DNA from: Sipunculus nudus
Taxonomy: Eukaryota > Annelida > Sipuncula > Golfingiida > Sipunculidae
Assembly (NCBI GenBank): GCA_026874595.1
Contig: CM049306.1
Span: 96,961,642-97,025,641 of the forward strand
Length of the DNA: 64,000 nucleotides
Direction of reading: 5' to 3'
The notes beneath the pieces were generated by a model. That model did not search any database, was not told the DNA's origin, and worked only from the letters and a program-made list of their open reading frames with translations. Both the position numbers and the translations under genes were made by a program. Positions 27,601-42,600 of the stretch are shown piece by piece. Position 1 is the first letter of the stretch. The number at the start of each line of letters is the position of its first letter.

Positions 27601-30600
27601 TTTTTACCTTTTCAGTATTAACATATTGCATTTTTATCTCCAATTCTAAAGTTTTCTATTAACCTTAATGAAACATCAATATCAGTAACTGTTGAATATT
27701 TTGTGAAGATAGACTGAAAACTGGGTTAGATCTGACCTTAAATGTACAATGTATAAACAAGTGTGTGAACTTGTAGGATATTCTGAAATTAATTTCAATG
27801 TTAAAAAGTTTATCTAAGTGGACCTTTCCATGGTTCAGCATTTTAGAGCATTTAGAGTGACACTGTAATTCCTCTGTCTACTGGTAGATGGCTGTACATA
27901 CCTGAGGTACTGATGTGAGAAGGGCTTCAGCTTGAGGAATCTTCCAGATTGACGTGGTAACAAACAGCCAACCCTGCATCAGCCTACAGACACAGATACA
28001 TGGGCAGAGTAATAAGGCTGGATACTGTGCAGATCTGATATTACTTAAAATTAAAAATTAAAATGTTTTTCATTTATAAAGCACAATTATATTACATTTT
28101 TCAATGTTCTCTTGTGTAATAAACTTTGCTATTGTGAGAAAAAAATCAGCATTTAAATTTTTCTTGAACATTTCCAATAAGGAAGCTTGTCAGAGATTAA
28201 AAAGAATGTTGTTCCATAACCTAAGCTCAATGCACTGCTTTCCTGGTCCAGATGCATTATCATCATGGCAAAGAAACACCAGTCTAATATTACAGAAAAA
28301 TCAAAACGGGAGAAAATTTTCCATATCCAATATACATTTTGTCAGAACATCAAACAACAATGACAAAGAACTTGTGGTGTGTTTTAATAATGGAAATCTG
28401 CATGCAGTGTGTGTCATGTTCTTGTTGTCTGTCTCTATAAATGTGCGTGGAGATGTGACATCATAGCTTCTGGGAAAGAAGCAGTTGGAGCCATTAAAGG
28501 ACTTATAGTCAGACATGTCTTAGTTGTGTGTGCTACATTTTGCCATAGAGAACCTAATACAAAACAGGTTGAAGACGAGTTAAAAAAATATGGTCAGTCC
28601 CTGAGGAAGACGGTATCACAGACACTTAAAATGGAAAATGAAATTTAAAAAATAAGTAGTAAGAGATGCAATAATAAACTCTCTTTTGTTTTCTCCTTTG
28701 CACAATTTTTGTAAACAACTTTTCTAATACACATGGTTGACAATAAAATACAACATTTAATTAGAATAATTTGCCTGATCAATAAACATAATAGAATTAA
28801 TGCAGTAACTGAGTAATTTGATATGCATATTACTTACCAAATAGCCTTGGGATCCCCTGCCACCATGCCTTCATAAACAGCTTTGCCTGCTGAGGCTATG
28901 TAACTGGGGTCTCTGAAATAAATATAAGAACAACTATAAAACTGTGGCTTAATGTTAGAGAAACTGCAAGGCATGAAACCACTTTTATTACAGCAATCTT
29001 ATTAAAAGCAATTACTGATATATCACATATAATATGCAGAAATATCTCAGTTTAAATTAACAATGATTTTCTACATGATGTTCATTGGTACCAGTATTCT
29101 AATTTCACATGGAATCTACAGGACCTTCTGTTGAAAATATTATAGATTCATTCACAAATATTATCTGAACAACACGTAAAACATTTTTTAACCTGAAGTG
29201 AAAGCACATTTTCTGTCCAATTAAAGTATGGTTGTGTTTTTTTTTTCTTAAAATAACCATTATTGTTTTAATCCAAAATTCAAAATTTCTGTTTCAGGAT
29301 TTTCTTATCCCAAAAGTGTCAGTAATTTTGAGCATCTTATCGATGATATATGAGGGAAAAGTTCTCACAGAGAAGCTGGTATCATCTCATTAAACGTATC
29401 TGCATTGTAGACATGGTCTGTTCCAAATTCTCTGGTATACTGTAAGCAGAGAAAATTTATAAGTTACAAAAGGGGTATGTTCCATAAATGATGCAAAAAC
29501 TTATTCAACCTCTCTCTTAAGACAATTATAAGGCATCATTTCCACTAATTCAGGTTTTCTTCCAGTACTCATAAGTAGGTCTCAATGAGGGAAGGCCCCC
29601 TCCTCCACCTCTCCTACATGCATACATGTATACACATGTAGTTATATCATAAATGGTAGAGGCAATGAATCATTGTCTTACAACTCCACACACCAGAAAT
29701 GCCCATTATTTTGGAAATTTTCTCAAAAGTCTATCACAGCACCATCTATCATAAAACTTTGTTAAAGTATCCAGTGGGTAAACAACTGGCCATGGAAAAC
29801 TAACAGTGGCACCAACAACTCCTTTATATACATATGGTCATACCTGTTTTTTTTTTATCTTAAATATGCCAAGTTCCTCCTAAGGGGGCTAATTTTCCAA
29901 AATTTCCTAAAGATTCAGACATTATTGGAGAAATTTTGCAATTGGTCAATTGCAGTGCCATTTACTAGAAACTACCGGTATGCCAGTGTATCCAGGAGGT
30001 GAACTCTGCTCATGGAAAACCTGTCCTGGATTAAAATAGCTGAAGTGGATCAATAAGGGATTATATGCTAGCATTGCCACAAATCCTATATATAGGTCAC
30101 ACACATACTACATGCAGGGCCAGCATGAGGAAACCAAGGCCTCATCTTTAATTCACCTCGGGTCTAGAATGCAGGGATCTAATACCAAGTTTTCCAAATG
30201 CAGGCTCTCTAGGTGGTATTACCCAAAGACCCTACACATGCTCATAGGGGTTTATGAAAATAGCTCTTTTCATTTCAACAATTTCAACTTCATATGTCGA
30301 ATGGCAACATTATGGATGTGATATCACACATCTACAGCAGAAGTATTTATAGTATATAAAAATATATGACATGTGAAATAGTTAGGCGAACAAAACTTAT
30401 CATAATTTAACCTTTATCTACACAAATTCATTAAAAAACACACATGAACATGTTTATGCTTGAGCAACAAACCATGAAATAAAAATATTTTAGCCTTGGC
30501 ATGGTGATAGGGATACCACTGTGGATGACGTGAATTCTCTTATTTAGTTGATTCAATGGACATCATTTTATCATCTTAAATTGTGACATAACTAATTCAC

Positions 30601-33600
30601 CATGAATAGTTGAGACTTTTGCAACTGATAAAATTATCCAGCAGCAATAAGCATATAAAATTTCATGGCAATCCATGATACATCCATTTGCAATATATTG
30701 TAACTTTTGTTTGAATATTTAATCTAAACAGACCAATTACAGTAAATTTTCACAGCCTTTAATAAAAGAACCAGTTTTAAAGAGCTGGTACACCTGATTT
30801 TCTTCATGCTTGCATGATGACAGGAACATTCATATGTGTATGGTAAATTTTGGTTCCTATAACTTTTGAAAGACATTAAAAATCACCATTTCGAAAGAGC
30901 TTAGTTTGAAGTGAATGGTGCAGCAAACAAAGAGCTAAACACCTTACATGGGTTCAATTCATGTTGATTTCTATACCATTTAATCTTCTATCAGGTAGAT
31001 GAGTCAGGTGCACAAATATTGTGGCAGTGCAAGTTTCTATTTAATTAAAGATCTTGTCTCAATCAGTGTAATCACTTGTATAACAATTGCTAGGTGATAC
31101 CATTGCCACATAACTAATGCAAACACTTTGTTTTGGAAACCTCTGCACTGAAGCTCTAGTTTGTGAACAAACAAATAGTCCAACAATACTCAAGATTTAA
31201 AGTTAACAAGTGACCCAGGGGTCATCACCCTCAGCTGACTAGGAAAACATTCACAAAAGGAATTTTATCAATGCCAAATTGTGTAGGTGGTATCCCCATT
31301 CTACTTAAGCAAAGCTTAGAGGATATGGATAACAGAGACCTAATTTCAGGTTTCGAAGATTTTTCATGGTCCTCCCTGGATGTCAAGTTAGAATATTCTA
31401 GGTGCAATGGTTACATTTTGTGCCCTGTTAACTGACGACAGCCTCTTTGAAGATCTTAAAAATATAAAATTAAAAGAAAATGTATAAAAATTTGAAAAAA
31501 TCCCAAGTGGTGCCACCAGTCTGCAGGAACTGATAACTGATAAAACACTCAATGATAAATATCCATGCAAAAAATCATGGTGATTAATGCATTAGATGTT
31601 CAGATACTGGAGCTTTTGTATCAATTTTTTGCATTATTATTGGGGTATTAGAGAGCCTCATAGCTTGAAGGATATGGGTAACAGAGAACTTATTTCAGGT
31701 CTCCAAGGAGAATTTTCATGGGCCTCCCTGCATATCATGAGAGAAGATTCTAGGTCCAGTCGTTAAAATTTGTCCCCTGTTAACAGATGACTGCATCTTT
31801 AAAGGTCAAAGAAATAAAGAAAATAATTTGTAAAAAACAAAAAAATAAAGATGGCACCACCAGTCTCTAGAAACTGATGAAACAACCCATGATCAATAAC
31901 CATGCAAAGAATCATGGTGATCAATGCATAAGTTGTTAAGATACTTGAGCTTTTGTATCAAATTTTCCATTATTCTGGGGGGTACTTCGGAGCCCCATAG
32001 CTCAGAGGTTATGGGTAACACAGACCTGATTTCTGGTTTCCAAGAATATTTTTTATGGACCTCTCTAGATGTGAAGTTAGAAGATTCCAGATCCAGCGGT
32101 TACAATTTGTGCTTGGTAACAGACAGATGGACGGACGGAAGGACAGACGGACGGACGCCGGACAAAGAGTGATTGCTATAGCTTAGATGACTTTCAGTCA
32201 ACTGAGCTAAAAAGTGTAAAGATTTCACAATACCTCCTGAATAAACCTTTTGCCAATCTCTTTGAACAAGGGATCAGTCAGGTTCAGCAAGGCTGTACTG
32301 AAATGAATAAAATACACTCTCAAATGACAGAGTGGAGAACAACACACAGAATTAACAGGCTGTCCAGCACATGAAAAATATAGGAAAAAATATAGGAAAA
32401 ATGTGGAAAAGAAAAGTAGGATCAAAAACACACTTGCAATTACATTATTCATTTCTTTTTTTATACTGATAGACAAAAAGAATGCAGATGGAGAAGATAC
32501 ACGGTCCCACAAGAACATCAATTTTGCTTCCTTTGTATTGTGTTGAGATCTCATGGTGCTCCAAACTGTGTATAACAACTTACTTTAACAACACAAGCAT
32601 ACATTCACAGCAGTTCCCAGCATTTTAAATTTAAATATCACAAATAAAAACAAAAAATGATAGAGAAAATAATTTTTCAAAGAAAAAGTTGGAAATAAAG
32701 AAAGAGACAAAAAGTAGGAAAAAGTAAGAAAAGTTAGATAGACTTTTTGAATGTAATCATACAAACATGTAAACTGTCATCCTTAATTTTAGCATTTGCT
32801 AAAAGTAAGTTTACAAAAGATATATTTGCATATATACTCTGAAGTCCATGGAATTCATTATCTAACATCTAACTAAAGTTAAAAATGAAAATGACTGCCA
32901 TGACCTGATTATGACTACATTAGGAACGCTGGTTATTTAAGGGAGTTAATGTACTTGTGGATGATTTTTTTATTATTTCACAAACACATGTACATAAAAC
33001 ATACATAAGTCAATACACATAACTTCAACATGATATAACAAAAAAACGGGTAGTTGACAAGCAACTACGTGTATCGGCCAAAACCAGAGTAGGACGGGTG
33101 AAGTGAGGCATGGATTGAGTGGCAAGGGGAAATAGAGTGAGGTGTGTTGCATATTAGCATGGATTTCTGCAGCCAAAATATGTATGTAGGTTGCGCCACC
33201 TGCCACAAAATTGAAAAAGCAAACCAAGATGTATAAATATGCAAAATTTTAGGCAGATGTGTGAAACCACTGCTGAGATATGAGTGATTTTATCCCACAG
33301 CAGACACAAAGACGGACACTATGCAAAAAATGGTTGCAGGTGGCGCCACCAGTTTACTTATGATAAAGAGCTATGTAAGTACTCTATACACATGCAAAAT
33401 TTTGGCCCAATCGGTCAAACGGTTGCCAAGATATGAGCTTGGATGTCTGCAGCATTAACGTGAATGAAGGTAGTGCCACCTGTCATAAAATCAAGAAAGC
33501 TGTCCAGGATGTATGAACCTGCAAAATTTCAGTCGGTTAAGTCAAACCACTGCCGAGATATGAGTGATATTATCCCAAGGCAGATGAACAGATGGATGCT

Positions 33601-36600
33601 ATGCAAAAATGGTTGCAGGTGGCACCATCAGTTTTGTGTATGATAAACAGCTGTCTGAGATCTATATACATGCAAAATTTTTGCCCAATCGGTCAAACAG
33701 TGCGCGAGATATGAGCTTGAATGTCTGCAGCATAAACAAGAATGTAGGTGGCGCCACCTGTCATAAAATCAAGAAAGCTGTCAAGGATGTATAAACCTGC
33801 AAAATTTCAGGTGGATAAGTCAAACCACTGCTGAGATATATATGATTTTATCCCAAGGCAGATGAACAGATGGAAGCTGTGCAAAAATGGCTGCAGGTAG
33901 CGCCACCAGTTTGCGTATGATAAAGAGCTATGTCAGATCTATACACATGCAATATTTTGGCCCAATCGGTCAAACGGTTGCCGAGATATGAGCTTGGATG
34001 TCTGCAGCATTAACATGAATGAAGGAGGTGCCACCTGTCATAAAATCAAGAAAGCTGTCCAGGATGTATAAACCTGCAAAATTCAGATGGATAAGTCAAA
34101 CCAATGCAGAGATATGAGTAATTTTATCCCAAGGCAGATGAACAGATGGACGCTGTGCAAAAATGGTTGTAGGTGGCGCCACCAGTTAGTGTATGATAAA
34201 GAGCTTTGTGAGATCTATACACATGCAAAATTTTTAGCCTGATCAGTCGAACCGTCCCAAGATATGTGGGTTTATGTGTGGAAACAGACGCACAAATGGA
34301 CACAGGACAGAGAAGAAGGATCAGAGGTCAACCAAAAATGAGGGCGCAGCAGTTTACATGTGACCTGATCATAATCCCAAATTTTAAAAAATTCCACCCA
34401 GTGGTTACAGAGGAGTTCTCTGGAAACCTAAGCAGCGGCGGCGTCTAACTGAAAACAGTATCTGCAAAACTCTGTTTTGGCGGATACGAGTACACAAAAG
34501 CATACAAAACAATGCATGATTTTACAATCCCAGTATGTGCATGGTAAATTGATGTATAAGGAAAAATATTTTTATTTTCAAAAGTGAACACTTTATACTT
34601 TGTTCCTAAGCATAAGTTTCAGAATAAATGATGGATGTAAAAAGAGAAGGATATAATATATTGGAGTTAAGAATATAATTACAGCCATAAACAATATATA
34701 TAAAACTAGTTTTTAAACATTAGATTACAGTTCAGTAAGAAATCTTATTTTTTATGTTCAGTAGAGTGTACATTGTATTTACATGTTTTCAGAAAAAATG
34801 ACTGTATTCATATTAATTATACTTACCAGCAATATTGATCAGGGAATCGTCCCCACCGATCAAGGAAAGAAACCTGTACCTTTGGGAAAACTCTACAAAT
34901 GATCGCATCAAGCAACTAATGAATGAGCTATATGGAGGAAGTTCAGAAGAGTTCCCAGCATGGAAGCATAATACAGAAGGACAGAGATCTAGTGACCAAG
35001 GATGGTCACTTCATGATCCTGTTATTTGCTGCTGTTATTTACCAGGGTTAGAAATTACCTTTTGAAAGCACTTGCCAAGTAAGGCAAGTGACAACTAGCT
35101 TTTACTTTCCCCACATGGATTTTTATTTATTCCACAAATCATTGATTGCACGCACAACCACAAAAACATGTGATCCACATGATTATTTTGTAACAATATA
35201 CATATTCAAATGTTTGTTTGTTAATAATATTTCTCTTTGGCATTTGCACAGATTAAAACATGCAGGTAATTAAAGCTAGTGGTAATACAAAGGATTTTCA
35301 TCTCCTGAAAAAGAAAGTGGCTTAACTTAAGATTAAGTAAGATACAGGCCATTGTGTAAAAGTTAATATTGCATCCACTTGCCCAGTTGGGCAGATAGAA
35401 ATCCTCTTTTGGTTGCCCTACCACCATTTTCAAGAACTTTTACTAGGGTAAAAGGGTAATTTAGTCCATTCAAATATGTTGGATTAGAATCATTTCAGGG
35501 CTGAAAAAGGTTAACTGGAAGAGGTTAGTTTTTAGTGGAAATGACTTCTAACGGAAGGGTGCCCCAGTTGCTCACAGATGAAAGGACAGATGGACAGATA
35601 CTTAGGCCATTATTATAGTTGAGCTAAAGAATTATATCAGTTAAATAATGAACACACTAAAGAGTCAAATACTATCCATAAAGTGTGTGGAAACAAGCCA
35701 AGTAGCATAAATAGGCATTCCCTTATTTACCCCCCATTTTTGCCAAATGAAGGTGAAATTAAATTTTGATTGACAGCTGCCATTCACCACCGGACCTGAA
35801 TTTAAGGAATCATAATATCAAAATGTCTGTCCCCTTACTTTCATTGCATTCAGCAGCTGAGACTGGTGAGGCTGTATAGTCCTCACTGTAGAAATAATGT
35901 CATCCATACACAGAAATGCTAAGTGCATGACTATCAAATACAATAGTGATCATCATATCACTCATCATTTCTATACAAGATTAGGAGTAAGTTAAATTTG
36001 TTCTATATAAAGAACTCATTATCATATAAAGGAATTATTATCCAACTCAATATACAGCTATGTATGTTAATATCCAGATTTCTCTTTCCCTCTATATTAT
36101 ACTTCCATTGTACCTGAAAAGATTTCTTCAACTTACCAGGCACCTGTTGTGTTGCACATGATAACCTGCAAATATGAAGCCCTAGATACTTCGAATAAGA
36201 CTCAGAATCTTTGTAAATACAAAGCACAAGTTACTCTGCCAATGTGAAGCCCCATATAATCTACTTATGTGAAGCAAGAGGTTATCTATTCACTGGAAGC
36301 TCCAGGTGCTCAACCTATGCAAAACCAATGTCAATATGAAGCCAGAGTAAACCTGTACATGTGAGGCCCCTGGTGCTCTCTTCATGCAAAGCCCAAGATG
36401 CTATCAAGGCACAACCTGTGATCACTTTTAGCTGTGACAACCCCCACTTGCTCCCTCAATCTAATCAACCTATGAGTCAGAGTCTGGACTTGAAGCTGTA
36501 TAAATTTTGAAACTGAGAGCCAGACTGGAGATATGTAAGATTGAAAAACTTTCCACAAAGCCAAGTTGCAGGAAAAGTAAGCATTTAATCAAAATCACAC

Positions 36601-39600
36601 ATTTAAAGCACAGACATTTTTTAGTCATGGACAGTTCACAGGTGAAGCAAGGGCCAACAACAGGTGCTTGTTGATAAAAAGATGTAAGGGTGTAACAATC
36701 AATTCATACCCAATCAAAGCTTATTCAAATAATTTAATCACATCAAGAGACATTTGGAATTTTGTAGTAGGCATCATATGTTGACATTCTGTGTGAGTCT
36801 GTCAGTTGGAAATAATTCTATCTGTTTTTTCTTTATTATAATTTCTTTATATCTTACACCCGAATACCATCTGAAAATGTATATGGAATTAATAAAGTTC
36901 ATGATCTGATGTTGAATAACATTTTATGGGCACAAACTTGTTGTCCAAATTGATTGTGACACCCCTGGGAATGCCCAGTAAATACAAACAGCTAACAACA
37001 TGACCACATCAGTTTTTCTTCCCACTTACCAACAATACTCTTTAGGAAAAAACATCCAAGCATTCATGTACCTGACAGTGGCGTTAGGAAAAACCCTGAA
37101 AGGTATTAAATGTAAACACAAGATAGTGAGACCTAGATCCAGAGAAATGTTAAAGCAAAGAATATTTTGAAAATGAGTGACCCATGGGTCATGATGCTCA
37201 GCTGATGGCATGTAAGGAAATACATATGGCCACTTACTTAGGTGAGTAAAAAGTGTTGAAAACATAAAAATAACTGGGATGGCTTTATTTTTGCACCGCA
37301 AAAACAGATACTGTGGTTGGCTTTATATTCACTTTATAGTCTGAAATTTCACCATTTCTTCATTTTGAACATTATACAAGGGTTTCATTTTCACCACTGC
37401 ACCAGAACCTATAAAATCTAAATGCAGCAGTACTTGTATTGATTTTTAATATAGAATTAATCCTACAGTTACCTCACTAATTTCAGGCAGTCATTAACTT
37501 ATAATGACTTGTATCACAGTTAATATAGCCCTGTGAGTATGGTGTGTTTTACAACAATAATTACTGCTTGGATGCATTGGCCAGTTTCCACAACATGCAC
37601 TAATTAGGTTGCTGAATAGATTCTTCCCAGAATACATCTTAGTTAATGGGGCATCTTATTCCTGAGGGTTTCATAATCAAGATAATTTTGCATAAGCAAA
37701 TATCGTGAAATAAAAACCACCATGAATAAAAGGCAACCACAGTATATGTCTCCCAATTGTTGGCCATCCGAAACATTAGGGGTAAAAATATGCACTATCT
37801 CAAAACGATGATTCTAGATTTAAGCAGATTTGACCTTTTCTGGTAGAAAGAACGGTTGTGTCAAATTTGAAGAAAACAAGGGACCCATGTGTCACTGTGC
37901 TCAGCTGAAGTTGACCTTGAAGGTAAAAATCTAAAATAATATCAAAATGAGAAAAAGTCTAAGAGGCTATAGGTAATATAAGCCATAGTTTGTTGATAGC
38001 ATGGATTTGTATTGATGAGTAAGAAATTGTTGCAAATAATATTTTGTGAGACATAATGACACTATTTATGACCAATGTGCACAAAGTTTCCTGACAATAC
38101 ATGAAGTGACAGCTGAGAAAATAGCATTATTGATGTAACTTGGCAGTCTCCTTATATTATGGAACCCCACATTTAAGACCATCCTGGGGACTGAGCAAAG
38201 TGGTTGTAATTTATAATTTTGGGATGGTGATATTTGTGAAATTCTTCCTTTGGTCTGATTTCGAAGCTTGCATATAACACCCCGTAGTGTAATGTGTATC
38301 AGTGTGTATTAATTGCATATCTTTAATGTGTATCATAACAAAATATTGAAAGCTTTGATCACCCAGGACAGTTAGTCAGGCTGACCGGATATTTAATTAG
38401 ACCTCCACTGGTTAGCCTCTATGATCCACCATGGCGAGTCTCAGAGTGGACACTGAGTCAAGAAGATATGAGGGCCCAGATTAACACTCGGGTTTGGAAA
38501 CCAAGTTGCCCTCTTTGATCTATCATTATAGCAGCTGTGACTAAGCGCAATTACAGTACTTTTTGTCAGTGGTCGCATTAGCTGGGTAACATTAGTGCTG
38601 CAGCCAGGAAATCTGCCTGTTATTCTGAATTCAGGGGTGGTTGTAATTTTGAATTATTTATAAACATAAATAACACTTAAAAACATTCTGAACCTAGAAA
38701 AAGTGGTCGTAAATGTGGGGTGGTCACAGTTGTAAGGTGATTGTAAGGCAGGGTTCCACTGTACAAGTGAAAATGTGCAATAAACAAAAAACTACAGGTA
38801 GTGCCACAAGTCTCATATCAATTATAAATCTATCAAAGATGAACATGTATTACAAACTTAATGGCAAACTATGCATAGGTCAATGAGATACTGGAGATCT
38901 TGTATGAGATTTTACTCATAGTCAACTTATTGCAGTGAAATTAAACATCTTCATGTTACATTTCTGGGGAAATGGAGGCCAATTTTGTTCAAATTTTGCA
39001 TGCTATCAAGGATAAAGGTATGCAATTTCTTGGTCTTACATTTAAAATTTTGTGTTTTGCAGACCACCTGAAGGAAGGACGAGAGACAAAGACCTATCTC
39101 TAACACTAAACACAACAAAAAAAGCTGATCTAAAAAGGGCAATTTAAAATTACTTTAGTGATATCTTTATGATATCTTAAGTTAATCCAAAATTTTAATC
39201 AAAAGATTCACCTGGTCAAGTCATAGTATAAAACATTCATTAACCTATTCACCTAGATTTTTCATCTTTGAATGATGATTATAAAGGCATTTTATTTGAT
39301 ATGATGAGCCGTTACCTTGTGATGCCTTTTGGTACATGACCAGCGAAGCCAGGCACGACAGGTATCATGCCCAGATCCCGCATGCGCTGGAGAATTTTAT
39401 GTTGTAGAGCTACCTGGTTGGTATGCCAGCTCTGAGGGAGGGGGCCTCCCCAGCCATGCATGTTACCCATCCTGGCCCTGAAAAGTCAAGCAAAACTTCT
39501 ACACTGCTTTCGATTATTCATCATTCATTTGAAGATTCCTAAAGTATTCCTGAAGAAACAAAGGATAATGATCTAACTACAAATGAAGGAAGTGAGAATT

Positions 39601-42600
39601 TTTAAAACAATGACATGTGTACCTCTGTTTCAAATATAATATCAGAACTGATTCAGTTATGTGAGCAGTTTAATTAAAATATAATAATCATAACAATAAC
39701 AAAAAATAATTATAATTATTATTAGTAGTAGTAGTAGTAGTAGTAGTAGTATCGGTAGTACAAGTAGTAGTAGTAGTATTAATATAATTATTATCATTAA
39801 AAGCACAGACACAAGTCATCAATTCAAGCGTTTTATCAATGATTCCCACCATCTAACCCATTCAATTTTGTATCCATGCAAATTGCTTAAATGAATATAT
39901 GCCAGGTCATTTTCTATACTATTAAACTTGAAGATAAGCTAATATAAAAGAGCTTGGAATTGGCAACATTTTCAACCTGAGAACAGGGTTCCTCAAGGTA
40001 GAAAGTTACTGGACCCCTTAGGATTTTACTGGACCCCACATTTATTTAAACTAGAACACTCTGTGTTCAATAATGTGTTTGAAAATGATTTAATGTATTA
40101 CACAGCTTTGTACTATTTTTACTTTTGTAAGTCTACATTCAAGAATGGTCCTCACATGAGTATAACCTAGATGGCTCAATAATTCTTTTTCTTTTATTGC
40201 TTTTATTGCAAGGCAAATGGAATCTAGATCCATCAGCCCATTTGGCCTGACAGACATTAAATTCTGGTGGTCTTGAAGTAATTTGAGCCCTGCAACAAAT
40301 GGGGGTGAAACCTGTTTTTTAATAAACTAATGGAAAATATGGATTATGGTACAAAATTTGTCATTTATAATGACAATGGCCACAGAGGAACAGATTTTGC
40401 AACCACAGATAATTTATAATCCTGTAATACATTACTTACCATGCAAAAAATGCAGGACCACTGAAATGAGTGTCTAAGTCTGTTTGGTTAAGCCCTAGGC
40501 CCAGGTACACCTGCAAAGATACTAGTCTTTATGAAACCTAAATATGAAGTTAACATCAATGGGAAAGAAAATATGATAGCTATGAAAAGATTTGTCTCTT
40601 TGGTGGTTCTTTAAGAAAATGTAGTTAAAAATATACATGCACCAGAAAACTATGTATGAGTCCAGTAAATATTCAAATGTGTACAACATATTAACCAAAA
40701 CAACATGCTCAATTTAATCACACTTATGTTTAAAGAAGTAATGCATAAAACACTGAATATTTAATTAAATAAAATGATCATAGACATACAAGGCTGGTAT
40801 ACACTGTATATGACCCTGTTTCAAGGTAGAAGATGGTGAAACAGATTTGCAGTTGTGTTTATCACAAAAGGTGCCTACACATATCACATTTTTCAATATA
40901 TTTGACTGTGTAGTTGAAAATCAGCACTTAGATTTCCAACAGTTTTCTTGTCCTTGGTAAGGGATGCTGTATTAACAATAAATATTATGTGGATGTCCTT
41001 AAAAGAGACCTAATCACCTATAAAGCATGTTGAATTAACATGAAAAATCTTTGAAATAAATTGGCAGCTGCCAAAAAATGCCCTGGAACCATTGCATGGC
41101 TTTAGCCCAAAGCAGACTAACATGCACGTCACGTGTGTGCGCAGCTCGGGACAAATTCAAAACACACCAACGAGGCTACAACACACACAACACGCATCAG
41201 ATTAGATGGTATTAACCAAGCACCTATTGTATTTTTTGTTTATCTTTGTAAAAACAGTTATTTTGATAATCAGCATTGGATTAATTGTATACAAATATTT
41301 GTGTTGCTTTGTTGCATGTTTTCTATCCAGATACAATTCAATAATTATAGTTCGATGAATAATAATAAACGTTTCAACCACAGTTTAATATAGAATGTGA
41401 GTGCTGGGGATGGAAAGCCTATCTTTAGTAATGTCATTATCAGGAATCCCCGCATGGCAAGCGCACATCACACGGAAAAAATTGCTCCAGGAGCGATAGC
41501 TTACATGCACTTGTCCCTTGACGCACGCATTAGTGTGTTTTTGGCTTTACTCCTATAAGTGAGTGTTAAAGATAGACTGAGCATTCACAGTTGATGCCCT
41601 GACTGACTTTGCCTAAATATATGCAGACATGTTCCCGCTGGATGAAACATTGCATGTTTTTTTTCAGTGGCTCAAGGACCCAATACACAAAATTACACCA
41701 TGCGACTGGACCTATCAGACAGATCTGTTATGACAGGTTTCTACAATGAATTTTTATTTGGCCCATTGAGCATAATGTCTATACAGCAGAGATATATCAG
41801 AGGACGTGAAGGTCCATGTATAGACTAGTTTTGACTACTCTTTGTTTGGAATCTGTCCCGCATGTGCAAAATAACAGCTCCAGTCATGCAGCCTTGTTAT
41901 GGAAAACAGACAGACAAGGACCATGTTTACTCACACGCAGAACCATAACAAGGTGATAAGCAACTCAAGGGGAGATACTGAGACCATGTGCTGGAGGGTT
42001 TTGCCTGGAAACTTTTGTATAAAGCAAAAGTGAACTGATTATGTAAAGGATGAGCATAATAATGCTCCTGATTATGTCCCTTTAAAAGTATCTAGGTGTT
42101 CATTCAAACATTAATTTAAACTCCAAAAATATTTGCGGTGGGCAATTGTGAATGGTAACTGAGGAAAGCAGAAACAACTGGGTTAGTCATACGAGTGAAG
42201 AGTGGACTTTTAGTGAAACACACTTTTTTCATATTCTCAACTTAAACTATTATTGTACTACAGAAATACTGTGTACTACCAAAAGGACTTCCCTTTTCCA
42301 ACCTCTTTCCTTGTGTTAATATAAATTTTGCAAGTAGTGAATGAATTACCGTAAAAGTCGTTGCAGAAGTCGCGACTTGTACTAGGAAATCGAATTCTAA
42401 AAACTAGAATTTTCTAGCAAAGTCGAGGTGCGACTTGTAATACGTACTTATCCCGTTTCTGTCAGCTTTCCCGGTACATGGAACGACGTCAGTTGAGCGA
42501 TAATCGGCAATACCTTTAACCAGTGCTTTGTGAAACGTCTTTCCCCAATAATTTACACTTTTAACCATCTCTTATGCTTTATATTTTGTGAACTGACGAA

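Noticed and set aside
34835-35065. Plus-strand 76-codon frame [20 protein letters not shown]
   Set aside because: It is the antisense of exon 8b and following intron, with no matching family.
35845-35891. Exon-like segment on the minus strand (tttctacag ... AATGAAA|gtaagg)
   Set aside because: Good splice signals, but neither frame resembles any NAGLU segment and its phases do not fit between exons 8 and 9.
36137-36165. Exon-like segment TTTGCAG|GTTATCATG...CCTG|gtaagt
   Set aside because: Only 29 bp, peptide unlike NAGLU, and it lies in a degenerate minisatellite that supplies the apparent splice words.
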